DNA of 11,767 nucleotides from Anaerolineae bacterium (GTDB taxonomy: Bacteria; Chloroflexota; Anaerolineae; JAFGEY01). Shown here piece after piece: positions 1-6,231 of this stretch. The position numbers and the translations under genes are program-made. The notes beneath the pieces were generated by a model that searched no databases, had not been told where the DNA came from, and worked only from the letters and a program-made list of their open reading frames with translations. The stretch lies in assembly GCA_016931365.1 (NCBI GenBank), contig JAFGEY010000011.1:1-11767 (forward strand), in the 5' to 3' direction. Position 1 is the first letter of the stretch. Each line of letters starts with the position of its first letter.

Positions 1-189
1 GACAAACGTAGCCTGGTGACCAATTCCCAACCTTTGCTCAAAGCGCGTTTGATCCACTTCCAACCGATTTTCAAATAGCTGCTGCCGAGAGATATAATCA
101 AAGAGTCCACTGAAAAAACTCAACGCAGAGGCGCTGAGACGCTGGCGATGGGTACATCGAGGCGCAGAGCTTTGACACAGATTGAGAGA
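1..189. other. Non-coding flank with a degenerate GC-rich repeat
   Basis: I find no convincing gene here. Positions about 124-173 contain spaced variants of a GCAGAGGCGCTGAGACGC-like unit, with a second GAGGCGCAGAG near 160-170. From memory this resembles a low-complexity repeat seen between genes in many environmental bacterial genomes; I could not search for it. The stretch lies downstream of the minus-strand metal-transport operon, so it is probably a spacer before an unseen neighbour. Confidence 0.4.
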
Positions 190-207
190 GCTTGATTCGG
201 ATCAAGC
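190..207 (-). terminator. Hairpin after znuB, possible weak terminator
   Basis: GCTTGAT (190-196) and ATCAAGC (201-207) form a perfect 7-bp stem with a 4-nt loop, starting 2 nt past the permease stop codon. Read on the minus strand, the hairpin is followed by a pyrimidine-rich TCTCTC tract rather than a clean T run. It could end the operon or stabilise the mRNA 3' end. The short AT-containing stem and imperfect tract make it a weak call. Confidence 0.4.
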
Positions 208-209
208 AT

Positions 210-1070
210 TCACCGCCTCACCCATCCCCACACCAACCCGCGACGCGGGGCCAAGAGCAGGATTAGCACAAACAAAGCCGTGCAGACCAGCACGATCGCC
301 GCGCCGGAGGCCACGCTGACGTAATAGGACAGGTACAGCCCCACCACGCCGGACAGTGCGCCGATCAGCGCCGACAGGGCCATCATCACCGGCAGCCGCC
401 GCGTGAGCAAGTAGGCCGTTGCCGCCGGGGTGATCAACATCGCCACCATCAGCGCCACGCCGACCGTTTGCAGCGAGACGACAATCGCCAGGGCGATCAG
501 CACCAGCAGCATATAGTGCAGCAGCCCCGACGGCAGGCGCAGCGTCACCGCCAGCACCGGATCGAAAGACATGACCAAAAACTCTTTGTAAAAGGCCAGC
601 ACCACCAGCACCACCAGCCCACCGAGCAGGCCGGTCAGCCACAGATCGCCCGCCGACACGCCGAGCACGTCGCCGAACATAAAATGCGCCAGATCGACGG
701 CGTAACTGCGCACGGTCGAGATCAGCGCGATGCCCAGCGCAAACATTCCGGCAAAGAGGATGCCGATCGCCGTATCCTCTTTGACCCTGGCCCCCTTGCC
801 GATCGCGCCGATGCCAATCGCCGTGAGCACCGCCGTGCCCAGGCCCCACCAAAAGGTCGGGCCGCGCGCGCCGCCGCTGACCAGATAACCGACGGCCACG
901 CCGGGCAAAATAGCGTGCGCCAGCGCGTCACCGAAAAAGGCCATCCCGCGCAGCACGACATAGGTGCCCACCGTCGCGCAGACCACGCCGACCATCACCA
1001 CGGCGAGCAGCCCGCGCTGCATAAAGGCGTAGCTTAACGGTTCAACGAGAAAATCAATGATCGTGCTCAT
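210..1070 (-). CDS. znuB: Zinc/manganese ABC transporter permease (ABC-3 family)
   Basis: This is an integral membrane permease of the ABC-3 (ZnuB/MntB/TroC) family, 286 residues, the usual length. It should carry divalent metal, probably Zn2+, across the cytoplasmic membrane. About eight hydrophobic segments are visible, for example near residues 18-38, 72-94, 100-120, 142-160, 186-222 and 255-274. The family-typical stretch GMAFFGDALAHAILPGVAVG lies at 42-61, and ITPAATAYLL at 213-222 matches the conserved late segment. The ATG at 1070 lies inside the 3' end of the ATPase gene, a 17-nt overlap, so translation is likely coupled. It is the last gene of the minus-strand operon. Metal preference cannot be read from the permease and is inferred from the binding protein upstream. 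Confidence 0.93.
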   Translation of the reverse strand: MSTIIDFLVEPLSYAFMQRGLLAVVMVGVVCATVGTYVVLRGMAFFGDALAHAILPGVAVGYLVSGGARGPTFWWGLGTAVLTAIGIGAIGKGARVKEDTAIGILFAGMFALGIALISTVRSYAVDLAHFMFGDVLGVSAGDLWLTGLLGGLVVLVVLAFYKEFLVMSFDPVLAVTLRLPSGLLHYMLLVLIALAIVVSLQTVGVALMVAMLITPAATAYLLTRRLPVMMALSALIGALSGVVGLYLSYYVSVASGAAIVLVCTALFVLILLLAPRRGLVWGWVRR

Positions 1071-1902
1071 GCTCGTGTCCTTCGCAACAGGTATCGCTCA
1101 ACGCCATCGTGCCGTCCTCGGTCTGGATCAGCCGCAAGTTCCCGCCATAAGCCGACTGCAACCGCTCGGTGGTAAAGATGTCGTCGGGCTGGCCGATGCC
1201 CAGCAGCCGCCCGTTGAGCAGCAGCACGCGGTCGAATCGCTCTGCCGCCATGTTCAGATCGTGCGTGGCGACCATCACCGTGACCCCGCGCCGGTGCAAT
1301 TCGTCCATAATCTGAAAAATGTGTTCCTGCGACGGCACGTCGAGGCCGGTGAGCGGCTCGTCCATCAGCACCAACGCTGCCTCCTGGGCCAGCGCGCGGG
1401 CGATGAACATGCGCTGCTGCTGCCCGCCGGACAGTTCGCCGATCTGCCGCCCCGCCAGGTCACTGAGGCCGACCAGATCGAGACACTGGTGCACCAGTTC
1501 GGCGTCCCGGCGTCCCGGCCGGCGGAACAGACCGACCTTGCCCGTGCGGCCCATCATCACCACATCGGCGACGGTGACGGGAAAGCTCCAATCGACCTGG
1601 CTGCGCTGCGGCACGTAGGCAATGCAGATGTGACTGCCGGGACAGTATCCGGCCACCGTCACCTGCCCCGACGTCGGCGCGAGTACGCCGGAAATCACCT
1701 TGAACAGCGTGCTTTTGCCCGCCCCATTTGGCCCGACGACGGCGACGCGCTCTCCTTCGATCAATGCAAAGGAGACATCTTGCAGAGCGTGGTGCCCATC
1801 ATAGCGCACGCTGACCTTGTCAACCTGCAAGATCGGCGCGTCGTGGTCGTGGGCAGCGTGAGGCCTGAAAAGTGAAACTCTTGCTAGCGTCATTTGTTCC
1901 AT
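1054..1902 (-). CDS. znuC: Zinc/manganese ABC transporter ATP-binding protein
   Basis: This is the cytoplasmic ATPase that powers the permease encoded next to it. All nucleotide-binding motifs are present, numbered from the chosen start: Walker A GPNGAGKST (57-65), Q-loop glutamine in VPQR (Q99), ABC signature LSGGQ (157-161), Walker B ALVLMDE (176-182) and the switch histidine in ATHDL (H214). I chose ATG 1902 (282 residues) because AGGAAA precedes it. A GTG at 1929 and an ATG at 1893 are also in frame; the GTG sits 3 nt after the znuA stop and lacks a well-spaced ribosome site. The C-terminus, CCEGHEHEHDH, is rich in Cys and His and could bind metal, which is not a standard part of the fold. 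A second His-rich patch, HAAHDHD, lies near residue 15. Confidence 0.93.
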   Translation of the reverse strand: MEQMTLARVSLFRPHAAHDHDAPILQVDKVSVRYDGHHALQDVSFALIEGERVAVVGPNGAGKSTLFKVISGVLAPTSGQVTVAGYCPGSHICIAYVPQRSQVDWSFPVTVADVVMMGRTGKVGLFRRPGRRDAELVHQCLDLVGLSDLAGRQIGELSGGQQQRMFIARALAQEAALVLMDEPLTGLDVPSQEHIFQIMDELHRRGVTVMVATHDLNMAAERFDRVLLLNGRLLGIGQPDDIFTTERLQSAYGGNLRLIQTEDGTMALSDTCCEGHEHEHDH

Positions 1903-1932
1903 CCATTTCCTATGCGTGGTAGAAACCACGCC

Positions 1933-2922
1933 TTATCTCAGCGCATCGACAATCGCAACGACATTATAGCGCATGTACGAAATATAGTCACTCGCCGGGC
2001 CAGCGGCATCGCTGAGCGATCCGGTGTACAAAAAGACCAGCCGCGCCCCTGTGTCCTGAACGACGCGCTCGGCCAAGTCGGGATTGACAGTCAGGCCGAC
2101 AAACACCGCCTTGATCCCGGCCTCGCGGATCGCGTCTTCCAGTTGAGCCAGTTCTTGCGCCGACGGTTCCGACAGCGAGCTGTAGCCGGGAAACACCGCC
2201 CCCACTTGTTCCAGCCCATAGCGCGCGGCGAAATAGCCAAACGCAGTGTGATCGGTCACCAGCTTGTGGTTTGCCTCGGGAATCTCGGCGATTTGCGTCT
2301 CAATCCAGGCATCGAGGTCTTGCAGTCGCACAATGTACGCCTCGGCATTGGCCGCAAAGGCTTCCGCGTGGGCCGGATCGAGCGCCGACAGCGCACCGGC
2401 AATATTGTGAGTCCAGGTCATCACGTGGTTGGGATCGAGCCAGGTGTGCGGATCGACGCCCTCACGATGGTCGCCTTGATGTGCTTCCTCATGCTCGCCC
2501 TGGTGCGGCTCAATGCCATACGAGACGGGGATCACGGGCAAACTGCCGCCGACCCCCTTGAGCAGATTGGGCAGAAATTCTTCCAGGCCCAGGCCGTTGG
2601 CAAACAGAACGTGCGCGTCAGCGACGCCGGCCATATCCTGCGGCGTGGGCACAAAGGCGTGTGGATCGCTGCCCAGGGGCACCAGCATGGTCAACTCGAT
2701 CAGATCGCCGCCGACGTTGCGCACCACATCGCCGACCATGCTGGTTGTTGCCACCACCTGGAGTTTCTTTCCTCCCAGATCGACCGCAGACAACTCGGGC
2801 ATTTCGTCGTGATCGCCATCCTCGTGTTCGTCACTCACAGCCTGTTGCCGACACCCGCTCGCGGCTATCAACACCACTGCAGCGATCATAGCGATACCCC
2901 AAAACACTCCCAATTTGCGCAT
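1933..2922 (-). CDS. znuA: Zinc ABC transporter substrate-binding lipoprotein
   Basis: This is an extracytoplasmic metal-binding protein of the cluster A-I (ZnuA/TroA/PsaA) family. From ATG 2922 it has 329 residues. AGGAGG (2927-2932) sits 4 nt upstream, and the N-terminus becomes a proper lipoprotein signal: MRKLG, a hydrophobic core, then ASGC with the lipidated Cys at 24. Metal ligands by motif are H88 (DPHAF), H159 (DPHTW) and H225 (TDHTAF). A His in the third position, where Mn binders often have Glu, favours Zn. A His/Glu-rich loop (about 139-159) is typical of ZnuA, and a second acidic/His patch follows the lipid Cys (31-40). The usual C-terminal Asp of the D-S/L motif reads Gly301 (YTGSL) by eye. 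The next gene starts close behind, as expected for an operon. Confidence 0.92.
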   Translation of the reverse strand: MRKLGVFWGIAMIAAVVLIAASGCRQQAVSDEHEDGDHDEMPELSAVDLGGKKLQVVATTSMVGDVVRNVGGDLIELTMLVPLGSDPHAFVPTPQDMAGVADAHVLFANGLGLEEFLPNLLKGVGGSLPVIPVSYGIEPHQGEHEEAHQGDHREGVDPHTWLDPNHVMTWTHNIAGALSALDPAHAEAFAANAEAYIVRLQDLDAWIETQIAEIPEANHKLVTDHTAFGYFAARYGLEQVGAVFPGYSSLSEPSAQELAQLEDAIREAGIKAVFVGLTVNPDLAERVVQDTGARLVFLYTGSLSDAAGPASDYISYMRYNVVAIVDALR

Positions 2923-2935
2923 AATGCCTCCTGTA

Positions 2936-2950
2936 TGAAAATATTTTTCA
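2936..2950. promoter_or_regulatory. Fur-family box upstream of znuA
   Basis: TGAAAATATTTTTCA is a 6-bp inverted repeat (TGAAAA / TTTTCA) around TAT. Read as a 7-1-7 palindrome it matches the classic Fur-family pattern TGATAAT-N-ATTATCA at 11 of 14 positions. It lies 4 nt upstream of the znuA ribosome site and 15 nt past the -10 element at 2966-2971, so a bound repressor would block early transcription. A 13/15 copy stands in front of the regulator gene (3401-3415). That the adjacent Fur-type protein binds it is an inference. Confidence 0.72.
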
Positions 2951-2965
2951 ATTAGCCTCAAAAAA

Positions 2966-2971
2966 ATTATA
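2966..2971 (-). promoter_or_regulatory. Candidate -10 element for znuA inside the end of zur
   Basis: On the minus strand the sequence reads exactly TATAAT, and its TAA part is the stop codon of the Fur-type gene. No good -35 hexamer lies 16-18 nt upstream, so the promoter would be weak or activator-assisted. Support comes from geometry: the distance to the palindrome downstream (15 nt) is close to that at the regulator's own promoter (13 nt). It would give znuABC a promoter separate from read-through. Confidence 0.5.
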
Positions 2972-3386
2972 GCGACTGGCAGTTCGGGCACAGCCCACTC
3001 AATTCCAGCAGATGCGAATCGACGATGAAACCGGTGGTCTGCCGCACGTGGGCGATGAGCGCATCCAGCCCCTCACATGGAAATTCAACCACCCGTGCGC
3101 AGCCCCGGCAAACGAGATGATGGTGGTCTCCCGCGATGCGCGCATAGCCGTGACATCTGCCCGCCGTGTGGACGCGCTGCGCCAGCCCCAGCCGATCCAA
3201 CAGTTCCAGCGTCCGATAAACCGTCACCAACCCCAGTGGCGCGTAAACGGCTTTACCCAGATGGTGCAGTTCTTCTGGACTGAGTTGCTCCTGATGTTCC
3301 AGCAACACCTGCAACACGGCCAAACGCGGCCTGGTCAATCGATATCCGGCCTGGCGCAATGCGGCGACCATCTCATCTTGAGACAT
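2967..3386 (-). CDS. zur: Fur-family metal-responsive repressor, probably Zur
   Basis: This is a ferric-uptake-regulator family protein, a dimeric winged-helix DNA-binding metal sensor. From ATG 3386 it has 139 residues, the normal size. AGGAAG (3393-3398) sits 6 nt upstream; a TTG at 3416 in the same frame would nearly coincide with the predicted transcript start and is less likely. Visible motifs are YRLTRPRLAVLQVL (15-28), the recognition-helix segment GLVTVYRTLELL (52-63), the sensory GDHHHLVC (86-93), and two structural-zinc pairs, C93-x-x-C96 and C133-x-x-C136. The gene heads the transporter operon, and znuA begins 44 nt after its stop. The zinc-type binding protein next door makes Zur the best guess. 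Fur, Mur and PerR share these motifs, so the metal is inferred from context. Confidence 0.88.
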   Translation of the reverse strand: MSQDEMVAALRQAGYRLTRPRLAVLQVLLEHQEQLSPEELHHLGKAVYAPLGLVTVYRTLELLDRLGLAQRVHTAGRCHGYARIAGDHHHLVCRGCARVVEFPCEGLDALIAHVRQTTGFIVDSHLLELSGLCPNCQSL

Positions 3387-3400
3387 CGTATTCTTCCTGA

Positions 3401-3415
3401 CGGAAATATTTTTCA
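3401..3415. promoter_or_regulatory. Fur-family box upstream of zur
   Basis: CGGAAATATTTTTCA differs at two positions from the palindrome in front of znuA and shares the core AAATATTTTTCAAT with it. It lies 13 nt past the -10 hexamer (3429-3434), around +7 to +21 of the predicted transcript, a place where binding would block the polymerase. This is the expected arrangement for autorepression. The left arm (CGGAAA) is less symmetric than the znuA copy, so affinity may be lower. Confidence 0.62.
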
Positions 3416-3428
3416 ATAACGTTTGCCC

Positions 3429-3457
3429 ATCATAGCCTATTCCGAATTCAAAGTCAA
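3429..3457 (-). promoter_or_regulatory. Sigma70-type promoter for the zur-znuACB operon
   Basis: On the minus strand, TTGACT (3452-3457) and TATGAT (3429-3434) are separated by exactly 17 nt, a near-consensus housekeeping promoter. Transcription would begin near 3421-3423, giving a leader of about 35 nt that contains the Fur-type box and the ribosome site of the regulator gene. Confidence 0.72.
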
Positions 3458-3531
3458 GGGAAAAGAGAGCCTGACTGTAATGCGACAGGGTGCATTGGGG
3501 GAAGTATCATGTACCCATGCGACACTCGTTT

Positions 3532-3560
3532 TTGACAAAAGCCCTTGATTGTGCTACTAT
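3532..3560 (+). promoter_or_regulatory. Sigma70-type promoter for the riboswitch/mtnA operon
   Basis: TTGACA (3532-3537) is a perfect -35 and TACTAT (3555-3560) a good -10, with 17 nt between. Transcription would begin near 3567, about 26 nt before the riboswitch P1 helix. The leader to the mtnA start codon would be about 318 nt. The 75 nt separating this -35 from the divergent zur -35 contain two copies of ATGCGACA (3480 and 3517) but no other signal I can name. Confidence 0.75.
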
Positions 3561-3592
3561 AGCGCGCATTCAAAATCTATGCCTTTCTGGAA

Positions 3593-3751
3593 CCTTATCC
3601 AGAGGGGGCGAGGGACCGGCCCGGTGACCCCCCGGCAACCAGGTCAATTCGGTTGATGCAACATTCAACCAATTGGCCCAGGTGCCAAATCCGGCAGATG
3701 TCGTTGGCGGTGCCAGCCTGTGCTGTGTCGACGGCGAACTGGGAGATGAGG
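3593..3751 (+). ncRNA. SAM-I (S-box) riboswitch aptamer
   Basis: The leader carries the hallmark S-box core: CTTATCCAGAG, then GAGGGACCGGCCC, then CCGGCAACC, and later GGTGCCAAATCCGGCAG (3681-3697). Helices can be traced. P1 pairs CCTTATC (3593-3599) with GATGAGG (3745-3751), 7 bp with one G-U. P3 pairs CAATT and GGTTGA (3645-3656, one bulged C) with TCAACC and AATTG (3665-3675). P4 can form from GTTGGC and GCCAGC. The family binds S-adenosylmethionine and switches off downstream genes when SAM is plentiful. Here the P1 3' strand overlaps a possible antiterminator (3748-3767), so SAM binding would free the terminator that follows. It controls mtnA directly and, if transcription reads on, the whole sugar/adenosine kinase cluster. 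Confidence 0.93.
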
Positions 3752-3763
3752 GACTTTGGTCGA

Positions 3764-3789
3764 CCTCTCCATGCGAGAGGCTTTTTTTT
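3764..3789 (+). terminator. SAM-controlled intrinsic terminator with competing antiterminator
   Basis: CCTCTC (3764-3769), a 5-nt loop, GAGAGG (3775-3780), a C and then eight T residues (3782-3789) form a typical intrinsic terminator before mtnA. An alternative hairpin pairs GAGG-GAC (3748-3754) with GTC-CCTC (3759-3761 and 3764-3767) around a TTTG loop with GA bulged. It uses both the P1 3' strand and the terminator 5' strand, so the three helices exclude one another. This is the expected OFF-switch design. Confidence 0.85.
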
Positions 3790-3884
3790 GTCGGATCGGT
3801 GCTCGAATTATTTGTGCAGCCGCGCACCAACATAACGCCACGTTTTGCGGGAATAGTTGGATCACCGACCCGAAGGAGAACGGG

Positions 3885-4931
3885 ATGCGCACTGTTGAAT
3901 GGGATAACGGCAGGGTCAAACTGATCGACCAGAGACTGCTGCCCGCCGAGTTTAAGGTCGTGACCTTTGACACAGTGGAGGGTGTGGCCCGTTCGATCAA
4001 AGAGATGGTCGTGCGTGGCGCACCGGCGATCGGCGCGACGGCGGCATTTGGGATGGCCCTGGCAGCACAGATCAGTGGTACAAAAACTAAAACTGCGCTG
4101 CTTGACGATCTAAACCGGGCCGCCGATGTGCTGCGCGCCACCCGTCCAACCGCGATCAACCTCTTTTGGGCCATTGAGCGAATGCTGTACACAGCGCGAA
4201 ATCCCAATCTAGCCAGCGCCGATGCTGTCCGCGCGGCGTTGATGGTCGAAGCGCAGGCCATCGCCGACGAAGACGTGCAGGTCAACCGCGCGATGGGTTG
4301 TTTCGGGCAAGAGGTCATCCGCGACGGCGACAACATTCTCACCCACTGCAATGCCGGTGCGCTGGCGACGGTCGATTATGGCACCGTGCTCGGTGTGGTG
4401 CGCGCGGCGGTGGAGCACGGCAAGCGGATCCACGTCTGGGTCGACGAGACGCGGCCCCGCCTGCAAGGCGCGCGGCTGACCGCCTGGGAATTGATGCGCG
4501 ACGGCATCCCCTGTACGCTGATCGCCGACAACGCTGCCGGGCAACTGATGCGCACCGGCCGGGTGAACGTGGTGCTGTACGGCGCGGACCGTGTCGCCGC
4601 CAACGGCGACGTCGCCAACAAGATCGGCTCGTACAAGCTGGCCGTGGTCGCCAGAGAGAACGGCATCCCCTGTTTCAGCGTCGTGCCCACCTCGACCATC
4701 GATATGAACCTGCCCAACGGCGACCTGATTCCCATCGAGGAGCGCGATCCCGAAGAAGTCACCGTGATCGACGGGCAGCGCATCGCGCCGGAAGGTGTGC
4801 CCGTCGCCAACATTGCCTTCGATGTGACCCCCCATCGTTATCTCACCGGCATCATCACCGAAAAGGGCATCGCCTACCCGCCTTTTGACCTCAGCCTGAA
4901 GCAGATTATGGAGTCATCATGCAGGCAGTGA
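3885..4931 (+). CDS. mtnA: S-methyl-5-thioribose-1-phosphate isomerase
   Basis: MtnA converts 5-methylthioribose-1-phosphate to 5-methylthioribulose-1-phosphate in the cytoplasm, a step in recycling methylthioadenosine to methionine or to the shorter DHAP shunt. The protein has 348 residues, normal for the family. Conserved blocks are RTVEW (2-6), VRGAPAIG (43-50), [10 protein letters not shown] (153-162) with the catalytic Cys at 155, [20 protein letters not shown] (184-203), and [18 protein letters not shown] (233-250) with the catalytic Asp at 235. ATG 3885 is chosen because AGGAGA (3874-3879) precedes it and the protein starts as relatives do; an in-frame ATG at 3756 lies within the riboswitch expression platform. 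Related folds (eIF2B-alpha, ribose-1,5-bisphosphate isomerase) are less likely given the motifs and the SAM riboswitch. No other methylthioadenosine-salvage enzyme is visible in the window. Confidence 0.95.
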   Translation: MRTVEWDNGRVKLIDQRLLPAEFKVVTFDTVEGVARSIKEMVVRGAPAIGATAAFGMALAAQISGTKTKTALLDDLNRAADVLRATRPTAINLFWAIERMLYTARNPNLASADAVRAALMVEAQAIADEDVQVNRAMGCFGQEVIRDGDNILTHCNAGALATVDYGTVLGVVRAAVEHGKRIHVWVDETRPRLQGARLTAWELMRDGIPCTLIADNAAGQLMRTGRVNVVLYGADRVAANGDVANKIGSYKLAVVARENGIPCFSVVPTSTIDMNLPNGDLIPIEERDPEEVTVIDGQRIAPEGVPVANIAFDVTPHRYLTGIITEKGIAYPPFDLSLKQIMESSCRQ

Positions 4932-5689
4932 TTTTTTGCGGCGGCAAGGGCACGCGCATCAGCGGCGGCGACCAGGCGGTCAAAAAAGAGTTGGTCGAGG
5001 TCGGCGGGCAGCCGATCCTGTGGCACGTGATGAAAATCCTGGCCACATATGGCTACCAGGAATTTATCCTTCCCCTCGGCTACCGCGGCGAGATGATCCG
5101 CCGCTATTTTCTCGAATACAACTGGATGCATCGCAATGTCTCGTTTTGCCTGGGGCAGACCGATGATGCGTGTTTTCACGACAATCACGACGAGAGCAGT
5201 TGGCAAATTACCCTGGTCGATACAGGGCTGGAAACAAACAAAGGCGAGCGCATCCACCAGATTGCCAGGCACGTCACTTCGGAGCGGTTTTTTCTGCTCT
5301 ACGGCGACGACGTGGCCGACGTGGACATCCCAGCGCTGGTCGATTTCCATCTGGGGCATGGCAAGCAGATCACCGTCACCGGCTATCAACCGGCATACCA
5401 GTATGGTGTCGTCGACGTGACGCCGGAAGGCCGGGTGACGGACTATTACCAATATCCCCGCCTCGACCATTGGATCAACGCCGGGTATATGATCCTCGAG
5501 CGAACAGCACTGGACGAACTCGATGCAGGGATGGACCTGGAAACCGAGTTCCTGGTCAAGATGGCGCGCCAGGGCGAGTTGATGCTCTACCGGCACGTTG
5601 GCTTTTGGCGCTCGATGAACACCTTTAAGGACGCGCAAGCGCTAAACGAGTTGTGGGACAGCGGCAATGCGCCGTGGAAGGTGTGGTGA
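4919..5689 (+). CDS. rfbF: Glucose-1-phosphate cytidylyltransferase-type nucleotidyltransferase
   Basis: This is a GT-A-fold sugar nucleotidyltransferase, 256 residues, closest by eye to RfbF/DdhA, which makes CDP-glucose from CTP and glucose-1-phosphate. Matching blocks are [11 protein letters not shown] (3-13), [15 protein letters not shown] (26-40), ITLVDTG (97-103), [11 protein letters not shown] with the metal-binding Asp130 (127-137), INAGYMIL (186-193), [11 protein letters not shown] (228-238) and the end APWKVW. The activating-loop lysine motif, usually KPKPMVE, reads VKKELVE (21-27), so the protein is a divergent member. It starts inside mtnA (13-nt overlap) with GGAG (4910-4913) as ribosome site, so it depends on the same riboswitch transcript. 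Downstream rfbG and rfbH homologues support CTP/CDP-glucose over other nucleotides. Confidence 0.85.
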   Translation: MQAVIFCGGKGTRISGGDQAVKKELVEVGGQPILWHVMKILATYGYQEFILPLGYRGEMIRRYFLEYNWMHRNVSFCLGQTDDACFHDNHDESSWQITLVDTGLETNKGERIHQIARHVTSERFFLLYGDDVADVDIPALVDFHLGHGKQITVTGYQPAYQYGVVDVTPEGRVTDYYQYPRLDHWINAGYMILERTALDELDAGMDLETEFLVKMARQGELMLYRHVGFWRSMNTFKDAQALNELWDSGNAPWKVW

Positions 5690-5757
5690 GTGGGTTGTTA
5701 GGTGGTTGGGTGGTGCGAATGCGTAGCATTCGAGGTGGTTGGGTAGTTGGACAGTTA
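5690..5757 (+). repeat. G/T-rich intergenic repeat, copy 1, with palindrome
   Basis: The spacer after rfbF is built from units such as GGTGGTTGGGTGGT and GGTGGTTGGGTAGTTGG. The same sequence style recurs at 6211-6231, 9636-9689 and 11471-11502. It is interrupted by the palindrome described separately. No promoter or gene is seen. With runs of two and three G it could form a weak two-tier quadruplex in DNA or RNA. Confidence 0.7.
5716..5732. repeat. Perfect 7-bp palindrome inside the G/T repeat
   Basis: CGAATGC, a GTA loop and GCATTCG form a perfect hairpin between two G/T-rich blocks. No T run follows, so it is not an intrinsic terminator. It looks like a small REP-like unit nested in the spacer. 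Confidence 0.6.
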
Positions 5758-5796
5758 ATGCTTGACGAAATTAAAGACAGAGGAGAATGATTTACA

Positions 5797-6210
5797 ATGG
5801 GCAACAATGCAAAAATCGGCGGCGGTGGGTTTCATCATATCGCGATGCATGTGCGCGATCTGAATGCAACGCTCAAGTTTTATTGCGAAGGATTGGGGTT
5901 TGAGGCCCGGTTCCATTGGGGCACAGAGGCCAGGCGCACCGTGCTGCTCGATACCGGCGACGGCAACTATCTAGAGGTCTCACAGGGCGAGCCGGAGGGA
6001 TTTAATCCCAATGGCGTGGTGCGCCATTTTGCGCTGCGCACCGACGATGCCAGCAAGGCGATCGAGGCGGCACGCGCAGCCGGCGCAGAGGTAACGGTCG
6101 AACCCAGAGATGTCAACCTGCCCAGCGATCCGCCGATGCCGATCCGCATCGCCTTTTGCAAGGGGCCGGACGGCGAGATCATCGAGTTCTTTCAAAACGA
6201 ACTGACCTGA
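5797..6210 (+). CDS. VOC-superfamily (glyoxalase-like) metalloprotein
   Basis: This is a single-domain vicinal-oxygen-chelate protein of 137 residues with two beta-alpha-beta-beta-beta modules. Likely metal ligands, by comparison with glyoxalase I, are H14 (HIAMHV), E60 (YLEVS), H77 (RHFAL) and E130 (EIIEFF), all four present. The ending KGPDGEIIEFFQ is typical. Such proteins isomerise, epimerise or oxidise small substrates; the substrate here cannot be read. ATG 5797 follows AGGAGA (5781-5786) at 10 nt. The gene sits between CDP-glucose synthesis and CDP-glucose dehydration, and its stop codon touches the rfbG start. A role on a sugar-pathway intermediate or in detoxifying a reactive carbonyl is possible but not shown. 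Confidence 0.88.
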   Translation: MGNNAKIGGGGFHHIAMHVRDLNATLKFYCEGLGFEARFHWGTEARRTVLLDTGDGNYLEVSQGEPEGFNPNGVVRHFALRTDDASKAIEAARAAGAEVTVEPRDVNLPSDPPMPIRIAFCKGPDGEIIEFFQNELT

Positions 6211-6231
6211 TTGGGTAGTTTGGTGGTTCTA
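6211..6231 (+). repeat. G/T-rich repeat, copy 2, forming the 5' end of rfbG
   Basis: TTGGGTAGTTTGGTGGTTC directly follows the VOC stop codon and matches the G/T-rich spacer style seen after rfbF, rfbH and adoK. Here it overlaps the proposed start of rfbG, and all usable non-ATG start codons (TTG 6211, TTG 6220, GTG 6223) lie in it. Confidence 0.55.

Noticed and set aside
1..206. tRNA or small RNA gene in the left flank
   Set aside because: I could not fold a cloverleaf or find conserved tRNA boxes; only degenerate repeat sequence is visible.
1894..2955. A long open frame on the plus strand opposite znuA
   Set aside because: It is a GC-rich mirror of a clearly coding gene: the opposite strand has znuA motifs, signal peptide and ribosome site, while this frame has no recognisable domain.
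2923..2991. Longer znuA start overlapping zur
   Set aside because: It would place 23 extra residues before the lipoprotein signal peptide. ATG 2922 has AGGAGG and gives a proper signal sequence.
3756..3884. Upstream ATG extension of mtnA
   Set aside because: It would start inside the antiterminator/terminator of the riboswitch and add 43 residues absent from the family. The ATG at 3885 has a good ribosome site.
3885..4931. Ribose-1,5-bisphosphate isomerase or eIF2B-like protein
   Set aside because: The [17 protein letters not shown] block, both MtnA catalytic residues and the SAM riboswitch point to methylthioribose-1-phosphate isomerase.
5716..5732. Intrinsic terminator after rfbF
   Set aside because: The hairpin is perfect but short and is followed by G/T-rich DNA, not a T run.
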